A program made the translations under genes and the position numbers. DNA of 64,000 nt, taken from positions 124,001 to 188,000 of the forward strand of contig NZ_JAFFPS010000071.1 of assembly GCF_016919165.1 (NCBI RefSeq), read 5' to 3'. Position 1 is the first letter of the stretch, and every line of letters begins with the position of its first letter. This stretch comes from Leptospira chreensis (GTDB taxonomy: Bacteria; Spirochaetota; Leptospiria; Leptospirales; Leptospiraceae). This document shows positions 18,701-27,233 of this stretch, piece after piece. The notes under the pieces were generated by a model. That model searched no databases. It saw only the letters and a list, made by a program, of their open reading frames with translations, and was not told where the DNA came from.

Positions 18701-19879
18701 TTACATGCTGGTAACAGATTTCTCTTCTGGAAGGGATATCTGGAAACTAGGTTGCGGAATCAAAGTCTTTGGTTCCAAATATTTCTTTTTGTTTCCCATT
18801 AATTTTCCTGCAAAAGTATCTGGAAAAGAATAAGCAATGATTCGTTTCCAAACAGAAGCGAACTGTTTTACGAAACTTCCCGTGTTGTAGTGTTGACCAT
18901 ACTTAGCGCAGATTTCTTTCAAACGCGGTGCCACTTCACGGTAACGTTTTGCCGGCATACTAGGAAACATATGGTGTTCTATTTGGTGACTCAAGTGACC
19001 AGTCATCGTATAGAAAAAGTTACTGCCATCTAAGTTAGAAGAACCTTTGAGTTGTCTCAAGTACCACTCGGCTTTGGTTTCACCAGTGATGTCGTCTACG
19101 GAAAAGGATTCTGCATTTTCAGTAAAATGACCACAGAAGATCACCGCATAAGTCCAAAGATTTCGAATCAAATTCGCAATCAGGTTTCCTAAAATGATTT
19201 TTGGAAAATTCAAACCAGCAAGAAGTGGAAACAAAAGATAATCTTTTACTAGTTGCAATTCAATCTTCTTAAAGAAGACAGCTTTGTAGTCTTTTAAGGA
19301 TTTTTTCTTTCTTTGTTTTTTTGGAATTTCCATGTATTCCACTCGAAATCCATGAGCCCCAACTCCCCACTGAAAGTTCATGGCAAGAAGTAAATTAGTG
19401 AAAGGTTGCGTTAGGTGGACAGGTTTCCATTTTTGTTCTTCTGTCAAACGTGTAAAATTATAACCATAATCATGGTCTTTGTTCAAAACGTTTGTATATG
19501 TATGGTGCATATAATTGTGATAGAACTTCCATTGGTGGGCATCACTCACAATGTCCCATTCAAATGTTCTTGAGTTGAATCTAGGATCGTTCATCCAATC
19601 ATACTGTCCGTGGAGAACATTATGACCAAGTTCCATATTGTTGATGATTTTGGAAGTAGCAAGTAACAAGGTGCCTGCCACAAAAGAAATTGGTTCAAAA
19701 CTAAAGTGCAGAAGTCCACGACCAAGGATCTCTGTATACCGATAGGTTTTATAAATAAATCGAATATGGTCTGCGTCTTCTTTTCCGACCTTAGCCATCA
19801 CTTCATCGCGGAGTGTTTCCACTTCTTTTCCAAAGGCTTCAATTTCTTCTTTGTTTAATTTTTTGCTAATCGTTCTCAT
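18701..19879 (-). CDS. membrane fatty-acid desaturase
   Basis: A 392-residue di-iron desaturase of the linoleoyl-CoA/DesA3-like family. All three histidine boxes are intact: H-N-V-L-H (residues 86-90), H-N-Y-M-H-H (121-126) and H-Q-I-E-H-H (about 303-308). Hydrophobic segments lie around 62-82 and 210-250. It introduces a double bond into acyl chains using O2 and electrons from a reductase. The gene 64 bases upstream encodes a ferredoxin-reductase fusion that would supply those electrons, as in the Pseudomonas desCB and mycobacterial desA3 systems. Expression is probably under the divergent FabR/DesT-like repressor. Confidence 0.92.
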   Translation of the reverse strand: MRTISKKLNKEEIEAFGKEVETLRDEVMAKVGKEDADHIRFIYKTYRYTEILGRGLLHFSFEPISFVAGTLLLATSKIINNMELGHNVLHGQYDWMNDPRFNSRTFEWDIVSDAHQWKFYHNYMHHTYTNVLNKDHDYGYNFTRLTEEQKWKPVHLTQPFTNLLLAMNFQWGVGAHGFRVEYMEIPKKQRKKKSLKDYKAVFFKKIELQLVKDYLLFPLLAGLNFPKIILGNLIANLIRNLWTYAVIFCGHFTENAESFSVDDITGETKAEWYLRQLKGSSNLDGSNFFYTMTGHLSHQIEHHMFPSMPAKRYREVAPRLKEICAKYGQHYNTGSFVKQFASVWKRIIAYSFPDTFAGKLMGNKKKYLEPKTLIPQPSFQISLPEEKSVTSM

Positions 19880-19943
19880 CTTTTTTTCCTATGATTATTT
19901 CTTCTAATTCTGATTTACAAGTTTTGGTTTCTAAGTTTAAAAC

Positions 19944-21029
19944 CTAAAGTTCCAATTCCAGATTTGATTCGGCCCGAGAGACACAAATTTGAATGTTTTC
20001 TTCACCTAACTGCGATACTTCGCCTTTAGATAAATCGGTGACAGAGCCCACTGTTTTTTTGCAAACACAAGTATGGCAAATCCCCATCCGACATCCACTT
20101 TGAGGATAAATTCCTTGGTCTTCCAATTCTTCTAAAAGGGAACGTTCCCCTTTCACTTGAATGGTTTTGTGACTGCGAGATAAAAATACATCCACAGTCC
20201 CTGTTTTTTTCACTTTCAAAGCAGATTGGCCAGGTAACATAAATAACTCTGACTTCACTTCGTTTCCTTCCAAAAGAGAAAGGGCTTTGGTTTGCATGGG
20301 AGCCGGCCCACAAACATAAACAGAATAGGATTTTAAATCTTTCGTATATTTCTGTAAAATTTCCTTGGTTAAAAATCCAGAGTCATAACCTTCTTTAGGA
20401 ACATCTGAAAAAACATAATGAATCTCTAACCAACCTGTTTGTTTTGCAATCTCTTCTAAGGAAGAACGTAAGATGATATCTTCAAAAGATCGAACAAAGT
20501 ATAGTAAGGTGGCTTTACCATTGTATTTCAAAGACTGTAGTTGTTTGAGAATGGAATGGATCGGAGTGATTCCACTACCACCCGCTAAAAATAAAAACTT
20601 AGATGGTAAAGTTTGGGGAAGCACAAACTCTCCCGAGGCTTCACCCAATTCCAACAAATCACCCTTTTTGATATTTTGATTGATAAAGTTAGATACAAGA
20701 CCACCTTTCTGGCGTTTTACGGTGATACTTAAATGTTTCTCTCCGGGAACAGAAGACAAAGAATAAAACCTTGTCACTCGCCTTCCCGCAATTTCCACAG
20801 TGACCGGAATGTGTTGGCCCGAACGAAACCCTTTCCACAACCAGTTTGGTTTCAAAACCAATGTTTTGGAATCTTCCGTTTCTTCGCGGACTGCCACAAC
20901 CCGGGCTTTGATTGCCGTTACCGAAAACCGAGGATTGATCTCCCCTAATAGAAAATCCGCCCATTGTTTGGGTTGGAGAGAACTTAGGAATTCCTTGGGT
21001 TCATTGTAGATAAAAGGAAATGTTTTCAT
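19944..21029 (-). CDS. ferredoxin-NAD(P)H reductase, desaturase electron donor
   Basis: A 361-residue three-part reductase. FAD-binding barrel with R-F-Y-S-L-S-S near residue 90; NAD(P)-binding domain with F-L-A-G-G-S-G-I-T-P near 150 and Y-V-C-G-P-A-P-M near 257; C-terminal plant-type [2Fe-2S] domain with C-R-M-G-I-C-H-T-C around 315 and a last Cys near 348 (I-C-V-S-R-A). It passes electrons from NAD(P)H to the desaturase encoded next in the operon. A perfect 16-base palindrome matching the DesT/FabR type of operator lies 24-41 bases upstream of its start. Confidence 0.9.
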   Translation of the reverse strand: MKTFPFIYNEPKEFLSSLQPKQWADFLLGEINPRFSVTAIKARVVAVREETEDSKTLVLKPNWLWKGFRSGQHIPVTVEIAGRRVTRFYSLSSVPGEKHLSITVKRQKGGLVSNFINQNIKKGDLLELGEASGEFVLPQTLPSKFLFLAGGSGITPIHSILKQLQSLKYNGKATLLYFVRSFEDIILRSSLEEIAKQTGWLEIHYVFSDVPKEGYDSGFLTKEILQKYTKDLKSYSVYVCGPAPMQTKALSLLEGNEVKSELFMLPGQSALKVKKTGTVDVFLSRSHKTIQVKGERSLLEELEDQGIYPQSGCRMGICHTCVCKKTVGSVTDLSKGEVSQLGEENIQICVSRAESNLELEL

Positions 21030-21052
21030 TTTCGCCTCGTATTTCGCATTTA

Positions 21053-21070
21053 AGTGAACACTTGTTCACG
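21053..21070. promoter_or_regulatory. operator 1, FabR/DesT-like palindrome
   Basis: AGTGAACACTTGTTCACG contains a perfect inverted repeat, GTGAACA-CT-TGTTCAC. From memory, the Pseudomonas DesT site is AGTGAACGCTTGTTGACT; 15 of 18 positions agree. It lies just upstream of the reductase-desaturase operon and probably binds the divergent TetR protein. Confidence 0.75.
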
Positions 21071-21083
21071 GAGATATTTAATA

Positions 21084-21112
21084 GTGTTAACTTACGTCGT
21101 TAGCTATGTCAA
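21084..21112 (-). promoter_or_regulatory. possible promoter of the reductase-desaturase operon
   Basis: On the minus strand TTGACA (21107-21112) is followed after 17 bases by TAACAC (21084-21089), a consensus -35 with a weak -10. Transcription would begin near 21077, placing operator 1 a few bases downstream of the start, where a bound repressor could block the polymerase. Confidence 0.45.
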
Positions 21113-21150
21113 CCCCAAAAGGGAGTTTTAATCCTTGCTTTTCGAAAAAA

Positions 21151-21168
21151 AGTGAACGACCGTTTACT
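21151..21168. promoter_or_regulatory. operator 2, second FabR/DesT-like palindrome
   Basis: AGTGAACGACCGTTTACT is an inverted repeat with one mismatch (AGTGAAC / GTTTACT) and shares 14 of 18 positions with the recalled DesT consensus. Its centre is 98 bases from that of operator 1. It sits just before the chosen ATG of the regulator, suggesting autoregulation. Confidence 0.65.
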
Positions 21169-21178
21169 GAATTCAGCC

Positions 21179-21796
21179 ATGAAACTCAACAAACGATACG
21201 CCCAAAAGCTACGCACCCACGACAACCTACTGGAAAGCGCACTGCAACTGATGGGAGAGGAAAAAGGGCTCGGAGACCTAAGCCTCCGCGAAGTGGCAGG
21301 AGAGGCAGGAATTGTCCCTGCCGCATTTTACAGACATTTTAAGAATATGGAAGAGCTGGGCCTCACGCTTGTGGATGAATGTGGGGGCCGAATCCAAACC
21401 ATTGTGGGGGATGCCAGAAACAAAGGCGCCTATAAGTCTGCCTTACAATTGACCATTGGGTTTTTCTTTGATTACGTAGCCAATAACCGCTCTCTGTTTC
21501 GGTTCATCGCTCGGGAACGAACGGGGGGAAATCGCAAAATCCGCGAAAAAATCCGAGAGTCCATGAAGGCCATCGCGACAGAACTCGCAAAAGATATGCG
21601 CATGCCGAAGATGATTCCTGCAGAGGATATCCAATTTGGTTCCGAATTGATTGTCAGTATTTGTTTTCTTATGGCTTCTGATTTCTTAGATCTTGCTTCC
21701 GACGCTCATTCGGAAATGCGAAAACTAAAACTACAAACGATCAAACAAGTTCGATTGGTTTTTATTGGAACGATTCGAGGAAGAAAACGAAGATAA
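21179..21796 (+). CDS. TetR-family regulator of unsaturated fatty acid synthesis (FabR/DesT-like)
   Basis: About 205 residues from ATG 21179. A GTG at 21152 is in frame, but it falls inside operator 2, and the ATG gives the N-terminal length expected for FabR. The helix-turn-helix S-L-R-E-V-A-G-E-A-G-I-V-P-A-A-F-Y-R-H-F closely resembles FabR, and the similarity continues beyond the DNA-binding domain (E-E-L-G-L-T-L-V-D-E, F-R-F-I-A-R-E-R), which is unusual for TetR proteins and supports a shared acyl-CoA ligand. It would sense the saturated/unsaturated acyl-CoA balance and control the divergent reductase-desaturase operon. Neither candidate start has a good ribosome site. Confidence 0.85.
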   Translation: MKLNKRYAQKLRTHDNLLESALQLMGEEKGLGDLSLREVAGEAGIVPAAFYRHFKNMEELGLTLVDECGGRIQTIVGDARNKGAYKSALQLTIGFFFDYVANNRSLFRFIARERTGGNRKIREKIRESMKAIATELAKDMRMPKMIPAEDIQFGSELIVSICFLMASDFLDLASDAHSEMRKLKLQTIKQVRLVFIGTIRGRKRR

Positions 21797-21823
21797 ACGA
21801 AAAACTAAGGAAACTAAAACAAC

Positions 21824-23638
21824 TTAGCTTTTTTTGTCATTGGAATGGAGAGGAAAAGAAATCATAATATTGAGACCTTCTCCCTTTTTCGAAACAGAAG
21901 AGAAAACACCCTTGAGTTGTGAAGTCAAACTACGAATCAGCTCATATCCAAAATGATTTCCCTTTTCAATATTAACAGAGTCTGGCAAACCGTCTCCATC
22001 ATCCCCAACCGATAAAATGATATTTTCATTCGAACGAGATAAGTGGATGCGAACATCTCCCCCTTTTTCATTGGGGTAGGCATACTTCAAAGCGTTGGTC
22101 AATAGTTCATTGAGGATGAGGCCAAGTGGCAGAGTTCGTTTTAGATCCAAACGAATGTCTTCTAACTTCACATCAAAACGAATTTTTGTTGGATTGAGAA
22201 CAAAGATATCATGAAGGCTAAATACCAAATCTTCAATGTACTTACGAAGATCCACAGACTCCAAATCTTCCGATTGATAAAGGTTTTCATAAACCTTGGA
22301 CATCGACATGATGCGAGATTGTGCATTCAGAAAGGATTGTTTCGCGACCTCATTTTCAACTTTAAAGGATTCTAAATTCAAAAGTCCGGAAATGATCGCT
22401 AGAGTATTTTTCACACGGTGTTGTAGTTCTTTGAGTAGAACATCTTTTTCTTCTACGGACTTTGCCAATCGGCCTTCCATATCCAAAATTTTTGTCACAT
22501 CTAAGTTGATCCACAAAATGAAACGTTCTCCAGCAATTTCAAACGCTTGGCTAAACACGAGAACTTCATATTGATTTCCGTCAGCGTGTTTCACAGACAT
22601 CCGTTCCCCAGACATCCTTCCTTTTTCCTGATACACTTTATTGAGTCGTTCCAGTTGTTCCGGATTACTCCAGTCTTTAAACTCTTCTGTTTTTCTGCCG
22701 ATGACTTTTGATTTTTCTAATTGAAAGACCGTCTCCATAGAGGAATTCACATCCAAATAGGTTCCGTCTTTCAAAGTGGAGATGGCCATGGGGATGGGAC
22801 TCAGTTGGAAGACCTTAGCATACAAACTTTCCCCATCTTTTGGAGGAACCATCACGGGAGTATTTGGTGTTTCTCGAAAAACAATCACAATACCATTTAA
22901 GTTTTTTTCAGCATCTAAAATGGGCGATATAGTTTCTGTAACATGTGTTTCACGACCACTACGAGAAACAATAATCAAATCATTTCTACGTTCTGTATCA
23001 ATTAATTTGTTAGATGAGTTTAAAAAAGAATAGGATACTCTAGTTCTTGCATCTGCTTGCACTAAATATAAAAAAGAAGTTAGGTCTTTTTCGGTTATGT
23101 CAGATTTTTGATAACCCAACATATCTAAGGCTTTATGATTGATTTCTCGAACCAATCCTTCCGGAGAAAGAACAATCACTCCATCACCCATGGCTTCAAA
23201 AGTAATACGAAGTTCCTTTTCACGAAATGCCAACGTTTGTTCCGCTTGGTAAAGTTGGAGTGCTGATTGAATCATACATTCCACAATGTCTGGGCTTGAA
23301 ATTTTAGGAACATACCCGTAATGTTTTACCTTACAAACACGATCTAAGATTTTATTATCAGAATAACCACTGACAAAAAGGATGGGAATCTCGCGATAGG
23401 AAAGAATCTTTTCTGCGAGTTGGATTCCATCCATTCCATCAGAAAGATTAATATCCATTAGGATTAAATCAACTCGTTCACCGGATGTGATATGATCGTA
23501 AGCATCATTTGAATTGGATACATACTGTACAGAATAACCTTTGTTTTTCAAAAATTCTGATTGTGAGATGGCCAGTATGGCTTCGTCTTCCACAAGTAGA
23601 ATATGACCTAAACTATGTTTGAGTTCTGTAAGCGGCAT
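21824..23638 (-). CDS. receiver-PAS-PAS-histidine kinase
   Basis: A 604-residue signalling protein with the receiver at the N-terminus, the reverse of common hybrid kinases. Order: receiver (~10-125, phospho-Asp in L-I-L-M-D-I-N, Lys in H-Y-G-Y-V-P-K), PAS (~135-255), second PAS (~265-385), then a HisKA_2-type dimer domain with E-L-Q-H-R-V-K-N-T-L (His ~408), and a HATPase domain with N-x-L-L-T-N-A-L-K-Y and D-D-G-D-G-L-P. There are no membrane segments, so it is cytoplasmic. It probably receives phosphate from another kinase or acts in a multistep relay; no partner gene is adjacent. Confidence 0.9.
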   Translation of the reverse strand: MPLTELKHSLGHILLVEDEAILAISQSEFLKNKGYSVQYVSNSNDAYDHITSGERVDLILMDINLSDGMDGIQLAEKILSYREIPILFVSGYSDNKILDRVCKVKHYGYVPKISSPDIVECMIQSALQLYQAEQTLAFREKELRITFEAMGDGVIVLSPEGLVREINHKALDMLGYQKSDITEKDLTSFLYLVQADARTRVSYSFLNSSNKLIDTERRNDLIIVSRSGRETHVTETISPILDAEKNLNGIVIVFRETPNTPVMVPPKDGESLYAKVFQLSPIPMAISTLKDGTYLDVNSSMETVFQLEKSKVIGRKTEEFKDWSNPEQLERLNKVYQEKGRMSGERMSVKHADGNQYEVLVFSQAFEIAGERFILWINLDVTKILDMEGRLAKSVEEKDVLLKELQHRVKNTLAIISGLLNLESFKVENEVAKQSFLNAQSRIMSMSKVYENLYQSEDLESVDLRKYIEDLVFSLHDIFVLNPTKIRFDVKLEDIRLDLKRTLPLGLILNELLTNALKYAYPNEKGGDVRIHLSRSNENIILSVGDDGDGLPDSVNIEKGNHFGYELIRSLTSQLKGVFSSVSKKGEGLNIMISFPLHSNDKKS

Positions 23639-23964
23639 GGAGTCTTCTACCGATTTTCATAATTAGCTGGTATAAAAGCAATCGATTAAGATAACAAATT
23701 TTTTTGAAAAAAAACCAAACCTGTGCAATAAAAACAAAACGTAAATGTTACAGCATGCATGTATTAGATACTCAGCCTGTCTAATGATTGGGATATTTTG
23801 TCGAGTTATTAGCACAAACAAATGTTTGCTGACATAGAATTTACGTAAGAAACCGAACTACATAGTGATTTTTACATCGCTTGTTCTTTTTTCAATCTAT
23901 GGTGCGTTGGCAAACAGAACCAGTCGAGTTTAAGGAATAGTACCTAACTAATGTTGAAAATGAC
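23639..23964. other. intergenic region, 326 bp
   Basis: AT-rich spacer between the kinase start and the 3' end of the pterin enzyme gene. It holds an A/T-run near 23700, a short palindrome CAAACA-AA-TGTTTG at about 23816-23831, and no ORF longer than about a dozen codons that I trust. The kinase promoter should be here but I cannot assign it. Confidence 0.5.
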
Positions 23965-24408
23965 TTAAGAAAGGGAATCGTTTGTTGGTTCGAAAAATGC
24001 CAGGTTCTCTGGCCCTTCATGGATTACAATCCGGCGGATTCGACCTTCGGAAGATTTCACATCGGCTTTCAAACCAGAATAAAACCAACGAGCCACATTC
24101 TCAGAAGTAGGGTTGATCCCCTTAAAGTCTGGATGGTCATTGATGAGGAGGTGGTCAATGGAATGGACGAGTTCCATCAGTTTCGTACGTGCCGTTAGAA
24201 AATCGTAGGAGATGCCGTCTGGCCGAATGTTGGAATTTCCCTCCAAAAATACCTCTACCTTCCAGGAATGGCCGTGAATCGGCTCATCGGAGCCATCGGC
24301 AAAGTACTGGTAGAGGAAATGGGCCGACTCAAACCGACCCTCAATTCGGACATAAAATTTCCCGTTTTCTTGGGTAAACATTCCATTGACGAATAGAGCA
24401 TAGTCCAA
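23965..24408 (-). CDS. 6-pyruvoyl-tetrahydropterin synthase family, PTPS-III type
   Basis: A 147-residue T-fold enzyme. Zinc ligands are visible as His30 (S-A-H-F) and His45/His47 (H-G-H-S-W), with the family motifs D-H-L-L-I-N-D and P-T-S-E-N near the middle and E-G-P-E-N near the end. The catalytic Cys of QueD/PTPS, expected four residues before the H-G-H, is absent (Asp41), and Glu42 gives E-x-x-H-G-H. That pattern is known from the PTPS-III subgroup, including the Plasmodium enzyme, which turns dihydroneopterin triphosphate into 6-hydroxymethyl-dihydropterin and bypasses FolB. So a role in folate rather than queuosine synthesis is likely. It is divergent from the DUF1858 gene, 37 bases apart. 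Confidence 0.82.
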   Translation of the reverse strand: MDYALFVNGMFTQENGKFYVRIEGRFESAHFLYQYFADGSDEPIHGHSWKVEVFLEGNSNIRPDGISYDFLTARTKLMELVHSIDHLLINDHPDFKGINPTSENVARWFYSGLKADVKSSEGRIRRIVIHEGPENLAFFEPTNDSLS

Positions 24409-24445
24409 TATTTGTATAGTAATTTCCTTCCTGAGGGTTCTTAAG

Positions 24446-24667
24446 ATGACTGAAACAACAAAACCGCGCTTTTTTAAAGAAATGACTGTGGGCGAAGCGA
24501 TCGCGATCCACCCAGAAGCAGGTCTAGTTTTCTCCAGCTACCATTTAGGTGGATGTTCACACTGCTCCATCAATGAAGTAGAAACTATTGAACAAGTTTG
24601 TATGGGTTACGGTGTAGAGGTAGACACTCTCATCGATTCACTGAACAACCTTTTCTCTGAAGAATAG
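24446..24667 (+). CDS. DUF1858 redox-disulfide domain protein
   Basis: A 73-residue stand-alone DUF1858 domain, the type also annotated as hybrid-cluster-protein-associated redox disulfide domain. The hallmark is the C-S-H-C pair at about residues 37-40 after 'HPEAGLVFSSYHLGG', followed by the helical 'E-T-I-E-Q-V-C-M-G-Y-G-V' segment. It is soluble with no signal. Family members are linked to Fe-S or nitrogen-oxide chemistry, but the exact role is unknown. Confidence 0.85.
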   Translation: MTETTKPRFFKEMTVGEAIAIHPEAGLVFSSYHLGGCSHCSINEVETIEQVCMGYGVEVDTLIDSLNNLFSEE

Positions 24668-24747
24668 ACTAAATTCTCAATTCCCACCGGGTCCGATTTG
24701 TGGCCCTCGTGTTTTCTCCACCCCAGTTATGATTCCATAGGTTTACG

Positions 24748-25704
24748 ATGGCAAAACAGTTTGTACGTTTCCAATATAAGAACAAAATCGATTGGGGGCT
24801 CGTCACTGAGGAAAACATCCTCCCTCTACAAACTGGAGATAAGTCCACCAAAGATTTGCTAGTCGATCTTCAGAAAAAAAGAATCAAACTAAGTCCTAAA
24901 TCTCAAAAACTGATTCCTAGAAAGGATGTTACTCTCCTCTCTCCCATCACCGCACCCTGCCAAGTCATTTGCCAAGGTGCTAATTATCATAAACATACTT
25001 TGGAATCGGGACTTGATCCTAAATCCAAAACATACAATTTATTTTTTACCAAGTCTGACGTTTCGCTCACCGCTGCCATCGGTAATGTGATCCGTCCCAA
25101 ACATGTAGAACTTTTAGATTATGAAATTGAATTGGGGATTGTATTTGGTAAGGATATTGATCATACAATAGATGTTCAATCTTATCATCCCAGTGAATAC
25201 ATTGCTGCCCTCTTCATTGCCAATGATATTTCGGCAAGGGACATCCAACTCCCACAATTACAATGGTATAAAGGAAAATCCTACAGAACCTTTTTCCCTG
25301 CAGGTCCTATACTCCTTGTTCTCGAACCTGGTGATTATGAACTAATCCATTCTTTGGAGCTGAACCTAAAGGTCAATGGACAGTTAAGACAATCGGCAAA
25401 AGCAAATCAAATGGTTTTTCCACCGAAGGAATCGATCGCAGAACTCTCTTTATTTACTCAAATTCGAGTCGGTGATGTTTTGTTAACCGGAACACCCGCA
25501 GGATGTGCTCTCAAAGCTCCCGGAAAATTAAAACAAATCTTTGCGAGTTTTCTCCCTGAACATAAAAAATGGGAACTATTTATCAAAGGACAAAAACAAC
25601 GGACTGAGTATTTACAACCAGGAGATTTGATCCAAGCAACAATACGCACGCCGGACGGAAAGATGGACTTAGGAGAACAAGTTCTTCAAGTGAAACAAGG
25701 CTAA
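24748..25704 (+). CDS. fumarylacetoacetate hydrolase family protein
   Basis: A 318-residue FAH-fold enzyme. The metal-binding acids appear in D-Y-E-I-E-L-G-I-V (two Glu) and the A-N-D-I-S-A-R-D loop; the late motif [12 protein letters not shown] is also present. The N-terminal ~75 residues form the small lead domain. Such enzymes cleave or decarboxylate 2-oxo acids (acylpyruvases, oxaloacetate decarboxylases, aromatic-catabolism hydrolases); which applies here is not visible. It is followed after five bases by a DUF2721 gene and probably shares its transcript. Confidence 0.85.
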   Translation: MAKQFVRFQYKNKIDWGLVTEENILPLQTGDKSTKDLLVDLQKKRIKLSPKSQKLIPRKDVTLLSPITAPCQVICQGANYHKHTLESGLDPKSKTYNLFFTKSDVSLTAAIGNVIRPKHVELLDYEIELGIVFGKDIDHTIDVQSYHPSEYIAALFIANDISARDIQLPQLQWYKGKSYRTFFPAGPILLVLEPGDYELIHSLELNLKVNGQLRQSAKANQMVFPPKESIAELSLFTQIRVGDVLLTGTPAGCALKAPGKLKQIFASFLPEHKKWELFIKGQKQRTEYLQPGDLIQATIRTPDGKMDLGEQVLQVKQG

Positions 25705-25709
25705 ATTCA

Positions 25710-26111
25710 TTGGACAACCTAACGTATAGTATACCCGGTCTTCTTTTCCCTGCGATCTCTTTACTGATGCTTGCTTATACCAACCGATTTTTTGGACTTG
25801 CCAAACTTTCGAGACAACTTTTATCAGAATATGAAAAATCGAAATCGGAAGTTTTAGAAAAACAAATCCACAACCTACGGTTTCGTATTTCTCTCATTTT
25901 ATATTCTCAAAGTGCCGGAATCTTTAGTTTGATTTTATGTACCTGCTCCATGGGTATGATTCCCTTTTATAACATAGTCGCTTGGGTTTTATTTGCTTCA
26001 TCACTTTTGTTTATGGTGATCTCTCTGGTATTGGCCCTCATTGAAATCCATTTATCTGTAATTGCCTTAGACATAGAAAGAAATTCAATATTGAATTCCG
26101 TATCAAAATGA
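25710..26111 (+). CDS. DUF2721 membrane protein
   Basis: A 133-residue protein with three hydrophobic segments (~8-25, ~65-82, ~90-115), the DUF2721 pattern. The best start is TTG at 25710 (CAAGG upstream), unusual but the only one that gives the first membrane helix 'IPGLLFPAISLLML'. The loop between helices 1 and 2 is basic and amphipathic. Function unknown. It follows the FAH gene by five bases. Confidence 0.7.
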   Translation: MDNLTYSIPGLLFPAISLLMLAYTNRFFGLAKLSRQLLSEYEKSKSEVLEKQIHNLRFRISLILYSQSAGIFSLILCTCSMGMIPFYNIVAWVLFASSLLFMVISLVLALIEIHLSVIALDIERNSILNSVSK

Positions 26112-26170
26112 AAACTTAAATCTAAAAAAATTATCTATGCTAACTATGAATCCAAATAGGAATCGCAATC

Positions 26171-27181
26171 CTAAATTCGAATGACTATCTTTCCAAAATG
26201 AGATCCCGATCGTAAGTATCTTATTGCATCTGCTGATTCTTCTAATGTAAAAACTTTATCAACAACCGGCCGTAAACCAGAAACTTCGATGGCTTGGTTC
26301 ATTTCGACAAATGCCTTTCTTCCCCCGACAACAAGGCCTTGGATTTTCAAATTGTTCATCACTGCCGGTAGTAAATTTAATTCTCCCGATTTACCTGCAA
26401 GGATTCCAATCAAATGAATGACACCAAACGGACGACAGGCGGCAATGGATTGTTCCAAAGTTCCGGCCCCACCCACTTCGATGATATGATCGGCTCCCAC
26501 TTTTTCTGTGATCCGACGGACCTCCTTTCCCCATTCCGGTGTTTCCTTATAATTGACTAAATAATCGGCACCTAATTCTTTTCCTCGTTCCAATTTTTCA
26601 CCACTGGATGATGTGAGAATCACTTTGGCAGAGGCAAGTTTAGCAAATTGCAAAGCAAAAATCGAAACCCCACCTGTTCCCTGTACTACGACAAATTCAC
26701 CAGGCTTTAAATTGCTGAATTGAAAAAGACCAGACCAAGCAGTGAGTGCTGCACAAGGTAAGGTTGCGGCTTCTTCATAAGATAAATGGGAAGGAATTCG
26801 GACAAGGCCTGTCTCTGGCACTAAAGCTAACTCCCGCAAGGTTCCTGGAAGTGGGCCACCAATCGTATGACGCATTTCTGCATGGGTTGCTTCTTTTGCG
26901 ATCCACTTGGGAGCAAAAGTCAGAAGCACCCTATCTCCCACTTTCCATTCCGTCACCTCAGATCCAATACCAACCACTTCGCCGGCCCCATCACTACAAG
27001 GAACAAGGGGAAGTGGGAATTTAGGATTGTACTTTCCTTCGACAACTAAAGAGTCTCGATAGTTTAAGGAAGCGGCTCGCAAACGAACCAAAACGTCGGT
27101 AGGGCCTGGACTTGTAGGTTCAGGAACATTGGTAATTTCTAAATGATCTAAACCGAATTGCTGGATCTGTGCTTGTTTCAT
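26171..27181 (-). CDS. medium-chain oxidoreductase of the quinone-reductase type
   Basis: A 336-residue MDR-superfamily protein. The nucleotide-binding domain shows V-V-V-Q-G-T-G-G-V-S (residues ~165-174). The catalytic zinc Cys at the usual place is missing (R-A-A-S-L-N-Y-R-D-S), and there is no structural-zinc Cys cluster, so this is a zinc-free NAD(P)H-dependent enoyl or quinone reductase rather than a true alcohol dehydrogenase. Substrate unknown. It is on the same strand as the VOC and crotonyl-CoA carboxylase/reductase genes and about 50 bp from the former. Confidence 0.85.
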   Translation of the reverse strand: MKQAQIQQFGLDHLEITNVPEPTSPGPTDVLVRLRAASLNYRDSLVVEGKYNPKFPLPLVPCSDGAGEVVGIGSEVTEWKVGDRVLLTFAPKWIAKEATHAEMRHTIGGPLPGTLRELALVPETGLVRIPSHLSYEEAATLPCAALTAWSGLFQFSNLKPGEFVVVQGTGGVSIFALQFAKLASAKVILTSSSGEKLERGKELGADYLVNYKETPEWGKEVRRITEKVGADHIIEVGGAGTLEQSIAACRPFGVIHLIGILAGKSGELNLLPAVMNNLKIQGLVVGGRKAFVEMNQAIEVSGLRPVVDKVFTLEESADAIRYLRSGSHFGKIVIRI

Positions 27182-27233
27182 AGATTTCCCTGATTGACCT
27201 TATGCACCAAAATATAACAATAATTAAATGTAA

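Noticed and set aside
21152..21178. GTG at 21152 as start of the TetR regulator
   Set aside because: It lies inside operator 2, and ATG 21179 gives the length expected for FabR-type proteins.
23816..23831. Palindrome CAAACA-AA-TGTTTG in the 326 bp spacer
   Set aside because: Short and AT-rich with no second copy or linked regulator; may occur by chance.
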